From positions 1 to 22,824 of IMG/VR virus record IMGVR_UViG_3300036652_000658: 22,824 nt of DNA; one strand, 5' to 3'. Positions 1 through 7,089 of the stretch are shown here, piece after piece. Under the pieces are notes generated by a model. That model did not search any database. It saw only the letters and a program-made list of their open reading frames with translations, and was not told the origin of the DNA. The number at the start of each line of letters is the position of its first letter. The first letter of the stretch is position 1. The position numbers and the translations under genes are program-made. The stretch is from a virus.

Positions 1-568
1 CAAGGGTTGCCACTGCGTCAAAGGTCTGGGTGAACGTGCCCGAGGTGACATCCACCCACGAACCATTGTCCAAGGCCGCAAGCATGGTATTGCTTGTCCG
101 GGCAGAGCGTGCAATGAGTGTCCGGGCATCCAACAGGACGATGATGGACCAGTCAGCGAACGTGCCAGAGCCTCCTATCGCGTCCACAAGCACCGACATA
201 GCCCCGGTCGTAGAGTCATATGCCGAGCACGTACCCAGCATGTAATTCGCGATGTTGGCTTGAGACGTAATCTTGATGCGCTGACCGACACCAAATGCAC
301 GATTCGCCTGCGTGGTGAAGGTCTTTGTGCCCGTACCAATCAGCAGCGAAGTCGTGGAAGTTCCTGTGGAGTATTGGCCAGAGGACTGAGCTGCGATGTT
401 GATCTGAGCGGCAGTGGCTACTACAGCCTCATTGCCGAGGTTGGGGAAAGAGCCTTGAACTGCGGCTTTGATCAGGCGCAGATGGTTGTCGCCCAGGGAC
501 TTGGGATCAGTCCCCGTGGGGTTGGCTGGGACCAGCTGCCCGATGAACGATGCGGTTTCGAGTGCCAT
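1..568 (-). CDS. Phage tail fibre protein, N-terminal part (cut by window edge)
   Basis: The reading frame opens at ATG 568 and stays open to base 1, so only the first ~189 residues are present. The start reads MALETASFIGQLVPANPTG, followed by DPKSLGDNHLRLIKAAVQ. This N-terminus is typical of many phage tail-fibre or tail-tip proteins, where it attaches the fibre to the tail. The remainder is Ser/Thr/Ala/Gly-rich, as expected for a beta-rich shaft. Its ATG overlaps the stop of the adaptor gene by one base (TAATG), which implies translational coupling. The receptor-binding end lies outside the window, so specificity cannot be judged. Family assignment rests on recognising the N-terminal motif only. 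Confidence 0.75.
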   Translation of the reverse strand, partial: MALETASFIGQLVPANPTGTDPKSLGDNHLRLIKAAVQGSFPNLGNEAVVATAAQINIAAQSSGQYSTGTSTTSLLIGTGTKTFTTQANRAFGVGQRIKITSQANIANYMLGTCSAYDSTTGAMSVLVDAIGGSGTFADWSIIVLLDARTLIARSARTSNTMLAALDNGSWVDVTSGTFTQTFDAVATL

Positions 569-1194
569 TAGTAGCCCCGGTTGATGTTGCGCACGCGCAG
601 TGCGGAGCCGGTGAATTGAGCGGCTTTATCGGAGTCGCGCAGCTCGCTCATGTCTTTGTTGTATTTGCCCTCCCACATCACAGCCCTATTGTCATCAAAG
701 ATGAACGGCGAAGCCTCTGCCAGCGCGCCGAACAGGTAGATGGATGGGAAGTTGGTCAGCAGCCAGTTGGTATCTCCGTCAGCAGATAGGGCCGGGAACT
801 TGGCGTAGTAGCTCACAGAGATGGGGTAGATGGCATCCGGCATGGGGCCGAAGATCAGCTGATCCCCATCAATCGAAAACACCACCGGCTGGCCATCGAA
901 GGTCTGCGGGTAGCGTGAATTGATGTGCTCCACAGTTGCGAAGGAGATAGGCGTGGGGTTGTCAGTGTTCAGCGACACGTCATTGAACTCCAGCCAGTCA
1001 GTCGGGAGCGTAATGCCTTGAGCTCCTGCAACCGTGCTCAGCGTCGCGCTGGTCAGCTGCTTGCGCAAACGCAGATCCCGCGCGATCTTGGCCTCAGCCA
1101 GGGCGATTAGATCGGGGATGTTGTCCGTCAAGTCTGTGCGCTTCAACCAAGACGCCACAGACGTTTTCAGGCCGGCATAGGTAGTGAGGCTCAC
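568..1194 (-). CDS. Head-tail adaptor protein, SU10-adaptor-like
   Basis: A protein of 208 residues beginning VSLTTYAGLKTSVASWLKR and continuing with DLTDNIPDLIALAEAKIARDL. This matches the helical N-terminus of the phage adaptor family typified by SU10, which joins the portal ring to the tail. GTG at 1194 is chosen because GGAAGGGG lies about 5 nt upstream and the GTG overlaps the stop of the preceding gene (GTGA). A longer in-frame start at 1275 would cover over 80 bp of that gene and carries an uncharacteristic N-terminus. The position between small head proteins and the tail fibre fits an adaptor. The family is recognised from memory, with no search run. Confidence 0.75.
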   Translation of the reverse strand: MSLTTYAGLKTSVASWLKRTDLTDNIPDLIALAEAKIARDLRLRKQLTSATLSTVAGAQGITLPTDWLEFNDVSLNTDNPTPISFATVEHINSRYPQTFDGQPVVFSIDGDQLIFGPMPDAIYPISVSYYAKFPALSADGDTNWLLTNFPSIYLFGALAEASPFIFDDNRAVMWEGKYNKDMSELRDSDKAAQFTGSALRVRNINRGY

Positions 1195-1502
1195 ACTTGC
1201 CCCTTCCAGATGCGGAAGTGCGACAACTCGGGCGAATTGAGAATGCGGCGGGAATGCTCTTGCGAACCCATGCACTCACGGAATGTTATGCCGTTGTCGT
1301 TGCAATACCGTTCAATGACGACGAAGGGGATGCGACCAGCGTGCTTCATCTCGCCGGAACCGTGATGGCCTTCCTTGTGTCGTGCCTGGGCATCTTCAAG
1401 GATTGCATCGCAGTCCTGAATCGTGCCGGTGGTCATGGACCCGTCCCCATTCATCTGGACGACAGACCGAACCCCACCAAGACCGACATCGAGGGTCCGC
1501 AT
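1191..1502 (-). CDS. Conserved phage protein of the head-tail module, function unknown
   Basis: A protein of 103 residues. It has a Gly-rich N-terminus (MRTLDVGLGGVRSVVQMNGD), then a helical stretch containing GSMTTGTIQDCDAILEDAQ, then FVVIERYCNDNGITFRECM and the C-terminus HFRIWKGQV. Proteins with this pattern recur next to capsid and adaptor genes of phages, but no function is known to me. GGAG lies 8 nt before ATG 1502. The start overlaps the upstream stop by 1 nt and the stop overlaps the adaptor start, so it is expressed with the head-tail proteins. It could be a minor virion or assembly protein. That role is inferred from position only. Confidence 0.7.
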   Translation of the reverse strand: MRTLDVGLGGVRSVVQMNGDGSMTTGTIQDCDAILEDAQARHKEGHHGSGEMKHAGRIPFVVIERYCNDNGITFRECMGSQEHSRRILNSPELSHFRIWKGQV

Positions 1503-1816
1503 CAGTTGTTCTCCAGAGGAACCACGTTGACCTTGCCTGCCAAAGTACCTTGGATGTAGGCAATATGCGTGATGCCAGCAGGAACAGAAAGGTTGATTGA
1601 GTCGCCAGGCTGGATCATGATGTCGTTGGCGGTTGCGGCAACCCCAACAAGACCGAGCTTCACGTAAGACTCATTGATCGCAGAAACCCGCACGTAATTG
1701 GGGCGCGACCCACTGGAAGTAACGGGGATTGCAGACGCGGCCGAAGCGGCGCCCGTAGCAGCGGTGAACCCGACTGCGGTTACGGTGATGAATCCACCGC
1801 CATAGACTTTGCTCAT
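1502..1816 (-). CDS. Small beta-rich head-module protein, unknown function
   Basis: A protein of 104 residues, rich in Ala, Gly, Val, Ser and Thr, with no membrane segment and no cysteine. The alternating pattern (for example KVYGGGFITVTAVGFTAA and IMIQPGDSINLSVPAGITHI) suggests a beta-sandwich, as in capsid decoration or collar proteins. GGAG precedes ATG 1816 by about 5 nt. It is the first gene after a strong terminator-like hairpin (1845-1869), so its transcript depends on read-through or on a separate promoter that I could not identify. Decoration or stopper protein is a guess from location and composition. Confidence 0.65.
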   Translation of the reverse strand: MSKVYGGGFITVTAVGFTAATGAASAASAIPVTSSGSRPNYVRVSAINESYVKLGLVGVAATANDIMIQPGDSINLSVPAGITHIAYIQGTLAGKVNVVPLENN

Positions 1817-1844
1817 ATGTGCTCCAGCGTCATCGCGACGTTAG

Positions 1845-1869
1845 GAAAAAGAAAGGGGCCGAAGCCCCT
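1845..1869 (-). terminator. Intrinsic terminator after the 138-residue head gene
   Basis: On the minus strand the stem AGGGGC / GCCCCT closes a UUCG tetraloop (1854-1869). A tract TTTCTTTTT follows directly at 1845-1853. This is a canonical rho-independent terminator. It sits 9 nt downstream of the stop at 1879 and just before the 104-residue gene, splitting the head operon. Confidence 0.85.
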
Positions 1870-1878
1870 ATTTTGTGC

Positions 1879-2295
1879 TTACGCCGGGGTGAAAGCAAGC
1901 GTGATGGTCCCCGCTCCAGCAGCACCCAAGGCACCGCTGATCAGGATGCCCACCCGCGTGCCAGCCGCCATATCCACTTGCGCCGCAACAGGCACAAACG
2001 CAATTGGCTGCAGCAAAGAGCCTTGCATACTCACAGCATCCGATGCAGCAGTACCCGATGCAATCGCCGTACCGTTACCAGCGCGGACGATTTGCGCTGT
2101 CACCGCGTTGGTCGCCGCAGTAACGCGGGCGATGGTCGCCGATTGCAGGATGCAGCGCCGGGTCAGCGCCACCGCAATCATAGTGACAGCCGCCGAGGTG
2201 TACGGCACCGTAACGTAGATGAACGAACCAACGTCACCGTCAGTACCTTCCAGACCAGCAGAGCCGTCAGCAAGTTGTTTGATATTGATCGACAT
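1879..2295 (-). CDS. Head-associated (decoration-like) protein, unknown function
   Basis: A protein of 138 residues immediately downstream of the major capsid gene. It is dominated by Ala, Thr, Val and Gly with a beta-rich pattern (for example SFIYVTVPYTSAAVTMIAV and AGTRVGILISGALGAAGAG). AAAGGAG lies 7 nt before ATG 2295. Genes in this slot commonly encode capsid decoration or cement proteins, but no signature residue proves that here. It is bracketed by two nearly identical UUCG hairpins (2315-2334 and 1854-1869), so its mRNA may be a discrete, stable segment. That suggests a product needed in high amount. Confidence 0.7.
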   Translation of the reverse strand: MSINIKQLADGSAGLEGTDGDVGSFIYVTVPYTSAAVTMIAVALTRRCILQSATIARVTAATNAVTAQIVRAGNGTAIASGTAASDAVSMQGSLLQPIAFVPVAAQVDMAAGTRVGILISGALGAAGAGTITLAFTPA

Positions 2296-2314
2296 AGTGT
2301 TCTCCTTTTGAAGA

Positions 2315-2334
2315 GACGGGGCCGAAGCCCCATC
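2315..2334 (-). other. UUCG tetraloop RNA hairpin between capsid and decoration-like genes
   Basis: The minus-strand RNA folds as GAUGGGGC-UUCG-GCCCCGUC, an 8-bp stem with one G-U pair and an extra-stable UUCG loop. No U-tract follows (the next bases are UCUUCAAAAGG), so it is probably not a full terminator. It more likely protects or processes the 3' end of the capsid message. The core GGGGC-UUCG-GCCCC is repeated in the terminator at 1854-1869. Confidence 0.7.
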
Positions 2335-2337
2335 GGA

Positions 2338-3258
2338 TTACAGAATGTCGTACACAGCGCCGTGGGCCTTGGGAGCGCGGCATTCCAGCGTGTATTCCAC
2401 GAGGATTTCGCGCTTCTCAGCGTCACCGGTCTTGGCGAGTTCGACCGTCATGAACGGACGCAGGTAGGCGATGGCCAGCTTGTCGGACTGCAGAATGAAC
2501 ACGTCGCGTGCAGCTTGGAAGCGGTTGGGGATCGCTTGCAGGGTGCCGAAGTCCGACACGTAGTAATCGACCGAAGCGTAGAGCTTGGCGTCTTCCGACT
2601 TGTCGAAACGGGTCGCGTTGCCGGTGAAGCCCGAGAACGTCTGTTTCGCAGGAGGCGACATCATGATCATGTCAGGCTCACCACCAGCGGTGTACACCTT
2701 CTGGATCACGTCCTTGATCTGCGCTTCAGTGAACGCTCGCTGCGTACCTGGCGTGTAGCCGGTGTTCGCGGTGTACGACGCGAGAGTACCGCCGTTGTTG
2801 TTGACGTTGTCCACGACCCAGCCACGCAGGCCACGCGATTGACGTGGAGCGGTCGCAAGCACATCGTTCTGAGTCAGGCCCAACTCCATGTCGCGCTTGA
2901 TTTCAGCCGATGCCAGGGCCAGCTGATAGGCCAGCTCGTCCTTGCGCCCGGCTGGGTTCATCGCTTGTTGCGTGCCCGAGACAATCACCGTCTTGGTGGA
3001 AATCTGGGTGCGGTTGTTCAGGCGAACCGTGGGGGTAACCGTCTTGGCAACAGCATCATCGCCTTCGGCCTGGGCGTTCGCAGCAGCTGCGGCCAGGTCT
3101 TGGGTTTGCCACTCGTGCAGCGTGTTGGTGGCCTTCGTCTTCGAAGCCATGTTCAGCACGGGGGTCTGCGTGGGGGAGATGCGATAGATCGCGTCGGTGA
3201 GATCCTCACGGTTGCCGATTGCGGCGGTGGTGAGGAATGTTCCAGATGGAGCAGCCAT
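2338..3258 (-). CDS. Major capsid protein, SU10-type (HK97 fold)
   Basis: A protein of 306 residues that I recognise as the SU10 major capsid family (formerly DUF5309). It has an N-terminal segment with AIYRISPTQTPVLNMASK, a QTQDLAAAAANAQAEGDDA stretch, RTQISTKTVIVSGTQQAM, and a conserved core with IMMSPPAKQTFSGF and DYYVSDFGTLQAI. The C-terminus has EYTLECRAPKAHGAVYDIL. It forms the icosahedral shell around the scaffold. The start ATG 3258 has AAAGGA about 8 nt upstream. It follows the scaffold gene with a 40-bp gap carrying a GNRA hairpin, the usual scaffold-capsid order. No protease gene or cleavable N-terminal domain is evident. Confidence 0.9.
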   Translation of the reverse strand: MAAPSGTFLTTAAIGNREDLTDAIYRISPTQTPVLNMASKTKATNTLHEWQTQDLAAAAANAQAEGDDAVAKTVTPTVRLNNRTQISTKTVIVSGTQQAMNPAGRKDELAYQLALASAEIKRDMELGLTQNDVLATAPRQSRGLRGWVVDNVNNNGGTLASYTANTGYTPGTQRAFTEAQIKDVIQKVYTAGGEPDMIMMSPPAKQTFSGFTGNATRFDKSEDAKLYASVDYYVSDFGTLQAIPNRFQAARDVFILQSDKLAIAYLRPFMTVELAKTGDAEKREILVEYTLECRAPKAHGAVYDIL

Positions 3259-3274
3259 TTCAATATCCTTTCAG

Positions 3275-3286
3275 CGCTTCTCAGCG
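3275..3286 (-). other. Small GAGA-loop hairpin upstream of capsid gene
   Basis: The minus-strand RNA CGCU-GAGA-AGCG is a 4-bp stem with a GNRA loop, 17 nt upstream of the capsid ATG and 12 nt after the scaffold stop. The core CGCU-GAGA-AGCG recurs before the portal gene (7064-7077). It is weak on its own and is listed because of the recurrence. Confidence 0.45.
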
Positions 3287-3298
3287 TTAGAAATCAAG

Positions 3299-4240
3299 TC
3301 AAAGAAGCCCAGCAAACACCGCTGCGGCGTCTTCCACCCGTCCGCTCTTGGCGAGCTTCTGGAAGGCAGACGAACGCTTGTCCAACGCCTGGTTTTGACC
3401 AACTCCAGGGCGCTCAACCTTTTGGGGGAGCGCGGCAACCTTCTTTGCGGCTGCACTGGCTTTGGCCGTCAACTGATCGTAAAGCATCGCCTTGCGGGCG
3501 ACTGTCACGGTCTTGGCGTCGTAGATGTTCGCTACGCTTTGCTCGTCAAATCCCTGACCTTTCAGGTACTCGGCGAGCGCTTTTTGCTCGGCCTTCGCAG
3601 TCTCTTGGTTCTTCCACTCGGGGACCTTGGCGAGGAGTTCTTCTCGCTGGTCTTGCAAGTGGGTAGCAAGTGCCTGCTGTTGCTCGTGCTGGTGGATCTG
3701 TTGAATCTGCTGTTGTTGCCCGTACACCTGGTTCAGCGCTGCTTGTCTCTTTTGCAAGAGGTGCTGCTGAATTACGTACTCACCTGGGTTATTTACAGCA
3801 AGGCTCTCCCAATCCACCGATTGATTTTGCTCACTCAGAGCGCCTTCAAGCTGAGCCTGCATCCGGTTCAGATTTTGGGCGTACTGTTGTCGCTCTTGCA
3901 GCGCCTGCTGCGACTGGGCTTGAGCTTGCTTTCGCTCGTCAGCCGTGGCCATGGTCTTTTTGGTGTAGTCCGCTTGGCGCAGTCGATCCGCTTCTAGCTT
4001 CTCGGCTTTGTCCTTCGGCAGCTGGATCTTGTATCCATCTACATCCACCTCGACCATCTCTACCTGCGGATCCTCCGTGCCCTCTTCGGGTTGAGTCTCT
4101 ACAGTGGCTTCGGCTGGTTGCTCAGTCTCTGGCGCTTCCGTACTGGTCTCTACTTTGGGCTCAAGCATCTCCGCAAAGACCGCTGCCGCTTGATCGGTGT
4201 TCAGCGGCGAGTTACTGGGTTCCGTTCCCGGATTATCCAT
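3299..4240 (-). CDS. Capsid scaffolding protein
   Basis: A protein of 313 residues. An acidic N-terminus rich in Glu, Pro and Thr is followed by a short beta-like element (VEMVEVDVDGYKIQLP, about residues 58-73). A long Gln-rich coiled coil (about 85-205, for example QQALQERQQYAQNLNRMQAQ) follows, then a basic helical C-terminus. That layout, together with the position directly before the capsid gene, fits a scaffolding protein that templates procapsid assembly. ATG 4240 is preferred over an in-frame start 48 nt upstream because AAGGAG lies at the right distance and the extra N-terminus (MCCVRASSRDD) looks non-coding. No protease domain is visible. Confidence 0.8.
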   Translation of the reverse strand: MDNPGTEPSNSPLNTDQAAAVFAEMLEPKVETSTEAPETEQPAEATVETQPEEGTEDPQVEMVEVDVDGYKIQLPKDKAEKLEADRLRQADYTKKTMATADERKQAQAQSQQALQERQQYAQNLNRMQAQLEGALSEQNQSVDWESLAVNNPGEYVIQQHLLQKRQAALNQVYGQQQQIQQIHQHEQQQALATHLQDQREELLAKVPEWKNQETAKAEQKALAEYLKGQGFDEQSVANIYDAKTVTVARKAMLYDQLTAKASAAAKKVAALPQKVERPGVGQNQALDKRSSAFQKLAKSGRVEDAAAVFAGLL

Positions 4241-4256
4241 CTTTTTCTCCTTGGGG

Positions 4257-4270
4257 TCGTCTCGCGACGA
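4257..4270 (-). other. GCGA-loop hairpin upstream of scaffold gene
   Basis: The minus-strand RNA UCGUC-GCGA-GACGA is a perfect 5-bp stem with a GNRA loop, ending 17 nt before the scaffold ATG. The rest of the 85-bp gap (4241-4325) shows only the ribosome-binding site and no convincing promoter. Confidence 0.5.
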
Positions 4271-4325
4271 TGCCCGCACACAACACAATCACCCCTCAGG
4301 TGTACTAAGCCGGTTGTGCTTCAGC

Positions 4326-4664
4326 TCAGATTTCGATGTAGTCACCTGTGTTCAGCTGCCCCTTGTAAGGCCCCGTGAACACGTTGATATTGCCGTTGGC
4401 ACACATCACCAGATTATGCACTGGGTCAGGATGCCACACGTTGCGGAGCCGAGGCTCTTTGTGGGCTAGGTGCCGGATCCGCTCATGGAACTGATCCCAG
4501 CTTTCGCCCTGTCGAACAGGCTCTGCTTGTGCTGCAGTTCCAACTGGGCGAGTTTCCCCGTCTCCAGTGTCGTCGTCAAATGGCTCTGCACCTTCTTCAG
4601 CAGCGTTAGGTACTGCCAAATCTTTTCGCGGCCTTCCTGGTCCCTTACGGGGCTGTTTTTCCAT
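4326..4664 (-). CDS. Small phage protein with AT-hook-like N-terminus, overlapping its neighbour
   Basis: A protein of 112 residues. The N-terminus MEKQPRKGPGRPRKDLAVP contains an AT-hook-like GRPRK. An acidic linker follows, then a C-terminal domain with WHPDPVHNLVMCANGNINVF and GPYKGQLNTGDYIEI. Between residues 1 and about 66 it is read from the same DNA as the 3' part of the 103-residue gene in a different frame. GGAGG lies 10 nt before ATG 4664, which supports use of this start despite the overlap. Function is unknown. Its position between portal and scaffold suggests a minor head or packaging accessory protein. Confidence 0.65.
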   Translation of the reverse strand: MEKQPRKGPGRPRKDLAVPNAAEEGAEPFDDDTGDGETRPVGTAAQAEPVRQGESWDQFHERIRHLAHKEPRLRNVWHPDPVHNLVMCANGNINVFTGPYKGQLNTGDYIEI

Positions 4665-4777
4665 GACTCGATTACCTCCAATTCAATGTCTACAAACACT
4701 TGCTGAAAGACCTCGTTTTCGAGGACTTCCCGCGCCCGGTTGCCGTCATAAAGACGCTGCTCTAGTGTCTTACTCAT
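4466..4777 (-). CDS. Conserved helical phage protein next to portal, unknown function
   Basis: A protein of 103 residues, almost entirely helical: MSKTLEQRLYDGNRAREVLE, then VFQQVFVDIELEVIESWKNS, then EGREKIWQYLTLLKKVQSHL. The pattern (residue block VLENE..., W in the middle, LxxVxxxL repeat, GKLAQ) is one I recognise from small proteins following portal genes in many phages. Their role is unknown to me. The ATG overlaps the portal stop by 8 nt. About 199 nt of its 3' end also encodes the next gene in another frame. Confidence 0.75.
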   Translation of the reverse strand: MSKTLEQRLYDGNRAREVLENEVFQQVFVDIELEVIESWKNSPVRDQEGREKIWQYLTLLKKVQSHLTTTLETGKLAQLELQHKQSLFDRAKAGISSMSGSGT

Positions 4778-7055
4778 TGCTCACCGCCGTGTCAGACGCT
4801 TGCTCTTGTTGAGCGGAAAGCGTGGTTTGTGCTGTCAGTTGGGCTGCGTCGATTCTGCTCTCCGCCTGGATGCGGGCAATCTCGATGGCCTTTTGATACT
4901 CCAGCTGCGCCCGCTGGGCATCCGCTTCCATCTGCCGATCAATGCGGTAGGCTTCCAATTCACGCTCCATCGACATCTTGAGTTGCTGCTGCTCAGCCTC
5001 TGCTCTCTGGCGGTTGGTGTCTACCTGGGCCTGCATCTGCATCTTCTCGCGCTCCAGCTGTGCATTCAGCTGGGCGTTCTTCTCATCCGACTGCGCCTTG
5101 ATTTGGGCCTTCATCTGCTCAACCTGCATTGCCTGTTGGGCAGGGTCCGGCTTCTGCTGTGGCGGCTGCTTGGATGGGTCTGTAAAGAACTTGTCGGCGT
5201 TCTTGAACCCGAGAGCCTTGGCTTGCTCTTTCTGCAGGTTGTAGACGTTCCCAGGGTTCGCAGTGCCCACTTGCAGGCCGAACATCTGAGACTGGCTCAG
5301 GCTCATCAGATGGGCAACCTGCTGGTCTTTCGACCCGGTGCCCAAGCCCACGTTCAGGCAGGTATCAAAGCCGTTCTTCCAGTCCCGAGGGTTGACCTCG
5401 ACCCATTCGCCACGGAGCTTGACGATGTCCTTCTTGCTCCTATGTTGAGAGCACAGACGTAGCATCAGACGGAACACGTCGCGGAATCCATCGGCGAAGT
5501 TCCTGGCGATCAGGTCCGTCCGCATGTCGGCCTTGTTGGTCACAATGGTGGCCTGAGTCGCGGTCACAGGCCGGTCAAGCGCATTCGTGTCCATCCCTGC
5601 GCTCTGACGACTCCAGCCGGTGGAATCCTCGATGTAGCCGGTCATGTACTCCATCATGCCCATGCCGACAGAGGAATCTCCCATGCCCTGGTCGAGGCGG
5701 CCAGCCATCCCAGGGGCCTTCAGGCGGACAATGCCACCTGGGCGTGAGGTCAGCAGGTCGTCCAGGTTCACCTGGCCGTCAACAGCGAAGTACCGCCCGT
5801 TGATCTGCAGGTACATGTTGTCCAGCTGGCCACGGAGAATGCTGGTCTTGATCTTCTGGCCTTCCATCGCGAGATCAGCGATAGACAGACCGAAGAACTT
5901 GTGCGGCATCGGGATAGGCGTAATCGACACGAACGGCGAGATATCCACAATCTCGTTGTCCAGGATCTCATTGCCTGCCCGAACCACCTTGCGCAGCTCG
6001 GCAATCCCATCACCATCCCAATCGACACGGATATAGCACTCCGTCACCCAGATAATCCGCTGGGACTTGTCCATGTTCTGCGTGGTATCCGTCTGCAGAT
6101 AGCCTTGCTCATCGTCGAAGGATAGACGCTCGATGCGCTCCATGTTCAAGGAAGCGGCAGAGTCGTCCGATGTCAGATTGTCGACATTCTTGTAGCCCAT
6201 CGACTTGAGCTCAGACGAGGTGCGCGCGACACGGTGCCCGACAAACGAAGCATCACAAATGCTCTTGGCGTTGCGGTTAATCAGGAACTCTTCGGGGGGA
6301 ACGTTCTCGACCTTGATGCGCCCGTACTTGTTCAGGTTGCGCTTGCACACCACGTCATAGAGCATCTTGGGCGGCATGGCCTGCAGTTGCTGCATCTGCG
6401 CTTGGATCTGTTGCACAGCCTGAGCGGCCTGCGGGTTCTGCTGGGCGGCTTGCATGGCCTGTTGCAGCTGTTGGGCCATCTGCTCCATGGCCTTTTCGCG
6501 CTTCTCGGCATCTTCCTCATCGGGGTAGGTCTTCTGCTCGACCACCTCGATCTCTTCATCGTCCATCAACTGAGCGAGCTCCATGTCTGTCATGGCCTCG
6601 TACTCTTCGCGCTCTTCCTCGTTTCGAGTGTCCCACCAGACTTTAACGATGCCGTTCTTTGACAGCAGGGCATCCTTCATCCAGTTGTAAGCGATCTTCT
6701 CGCCTGGGTTGCGCACGTAGAACAGGTGGTTGATGTAGTCGGTAGCTTGCTCAGCCTGGGGCTCGTCGCCAGGCTTCTGGGCTTCGAACTCGACCACGGT
6801 ATCGCCAGCGCAGAACTTCACCATCAGCATGGGAAGCATCGACTCGATGGTGTTGCGCACGTCAGGAGAAACCACAGAGGACCGGCCATCCACCTCTGGA
6901 GGCGACAGGTCCATCACAGGCTCAGCGTAGTAGTACGCCATGGCCTTCTGCCGCTGATGAGATAGCTTGCCCGACCAATATCCTATGGAGTCGCGCATCT
7001 CGGCGTCTGTGATCGCCTTCAGCTCGTCTTCGGTCATTTGGTCTTTTTTGGCCAT
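4770..7055 (-). CDS. Portal protein, P22-like
   Basis: A protein of 761 residues, close to the size of the P22-like portal class. It forms the dodecameric DNA-entry channel at one capsid vertex. Visible features are the N-terminal wing (SIGYWSGKLSHQRQKAMAYY), DGRSSVVSPDVRNTIESMLP about residue 57-76, and NWMKDALLSKNGIVKVWWD about 124-142. The central block has FVSITPIPMPHKFFGLSIAD and the tail DSTGWSRQSAGMDTNALDRP. An unusual Gln/Ala-rich insertion spans about residues 192-231. The C-terminal ~130 residues are a Gln/Glu/Lys/Ala-rich coiled coil, like the portal barrel. ATG 7055 follows the terminase stop by 34 bp. Confidence 0.88.
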   Translation of the reverse strand: MAKKDQMTEDELKAITDAEMRDSIGYWSGKLSHQRQKAMAYYYAEPVMDLSPPEVDGRSSVVSPDVRNTIESMLPMLMVKFCAGDTVVEFEAQKPGDEPQAEQATDYINHLFYVRNPGEKIAYNWMKDALLSKNGIVKVWWDTRNEEEREEYEAMTDMELAQLMDDEEIEVVEQKTYPDEEDAEKREKAMEQMAQQLQQAMQAAQQNPQAAQAVQQIQAQMQQLQAMPPKMLYDVVCKRNLNKYGRIKVENVPPEEFLINRNAKSICDASFVGHRVARTSSELKSMGYKNVDNLTSDDSAASLNMERIERLSFDDEQGYLQTDTTQNMDKSQRIIWVTECYIRVDWDGDGIAELRKVVRAGNEILDNEIVDISPFVSITPIPMPHKFFGLSIADLAMEGQKIKTSILRGQLDNMYLQINGRYFAVDGQVNLDDLLTSRPGGIVRLKAPGMAGRLDQGMGDSSVGMGMMEYMTGYIEDSTGWSRQSAGMDTNALDRPVTATQATIVTNKADMRTDLIARNFADGFRDVFRLMLRLCSQHRSKKDIVKLRGEWVEVNPRDWKNGFDTCLNVGLGTGSKDQQVAHLMSLSQSQMFGLQVGTANPGNVYNLQKEQAKALGFKNADKFFTDPSKQPPQQKPDPAQQAMQVEQMKAQIKAQSDEKNAQLNAQLEREKMQMQAQVDTNRQRAEAEQQQLKMSMERELEAYRIDRQMEADAQRAQLEYQKAIEIARIQAESRIDAAQLTAQTTLSAQQEQASDTAVSNE

Positions 7056-7063
7056 AGTCTGGG

Positions 7064-7077
7064 CCGCTTCTCAGCGG
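7064..7077 (-). other. GAGA-loop hairpin between terminase and portal genes
   Basis: The minus-strand RNA CCGCU-GAGA-AGCGG is a perfect 5-bp stem with a GNRA loop, 8 nt before the portal ATG. It occupies the place where a Shine-Dalgarno sequence would be expected, and no good one is seen here. It may modulate portal translation. Confidence 0.55.
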
Positions 7078-7089
7078 TGCCTTTCGTGT

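Noticed and set aside
1-568. Possible diversity-generating retroelement near the tail fibre
   Set aside because: No reverse transcriptase, template repeat or variable repeat is in the window, and the fibre's C-terminal end is outside it.
1819-3666. 615-codon open frame on the plus strand
   Set aside because: It lies antisense to the decoration-like and capsid genes, has no ribosome-binding site and gives an Arg/His/Ser-rich, low-quality protein sequence. It is a codon-bias shadow of the high-GC minus-strand genes.
3197-4308. Long plus-strand frames opposite the scaffold gene
   Set aside because: They are Leu-rich shadow translations of Gln codons on the minus strand, without start signals.
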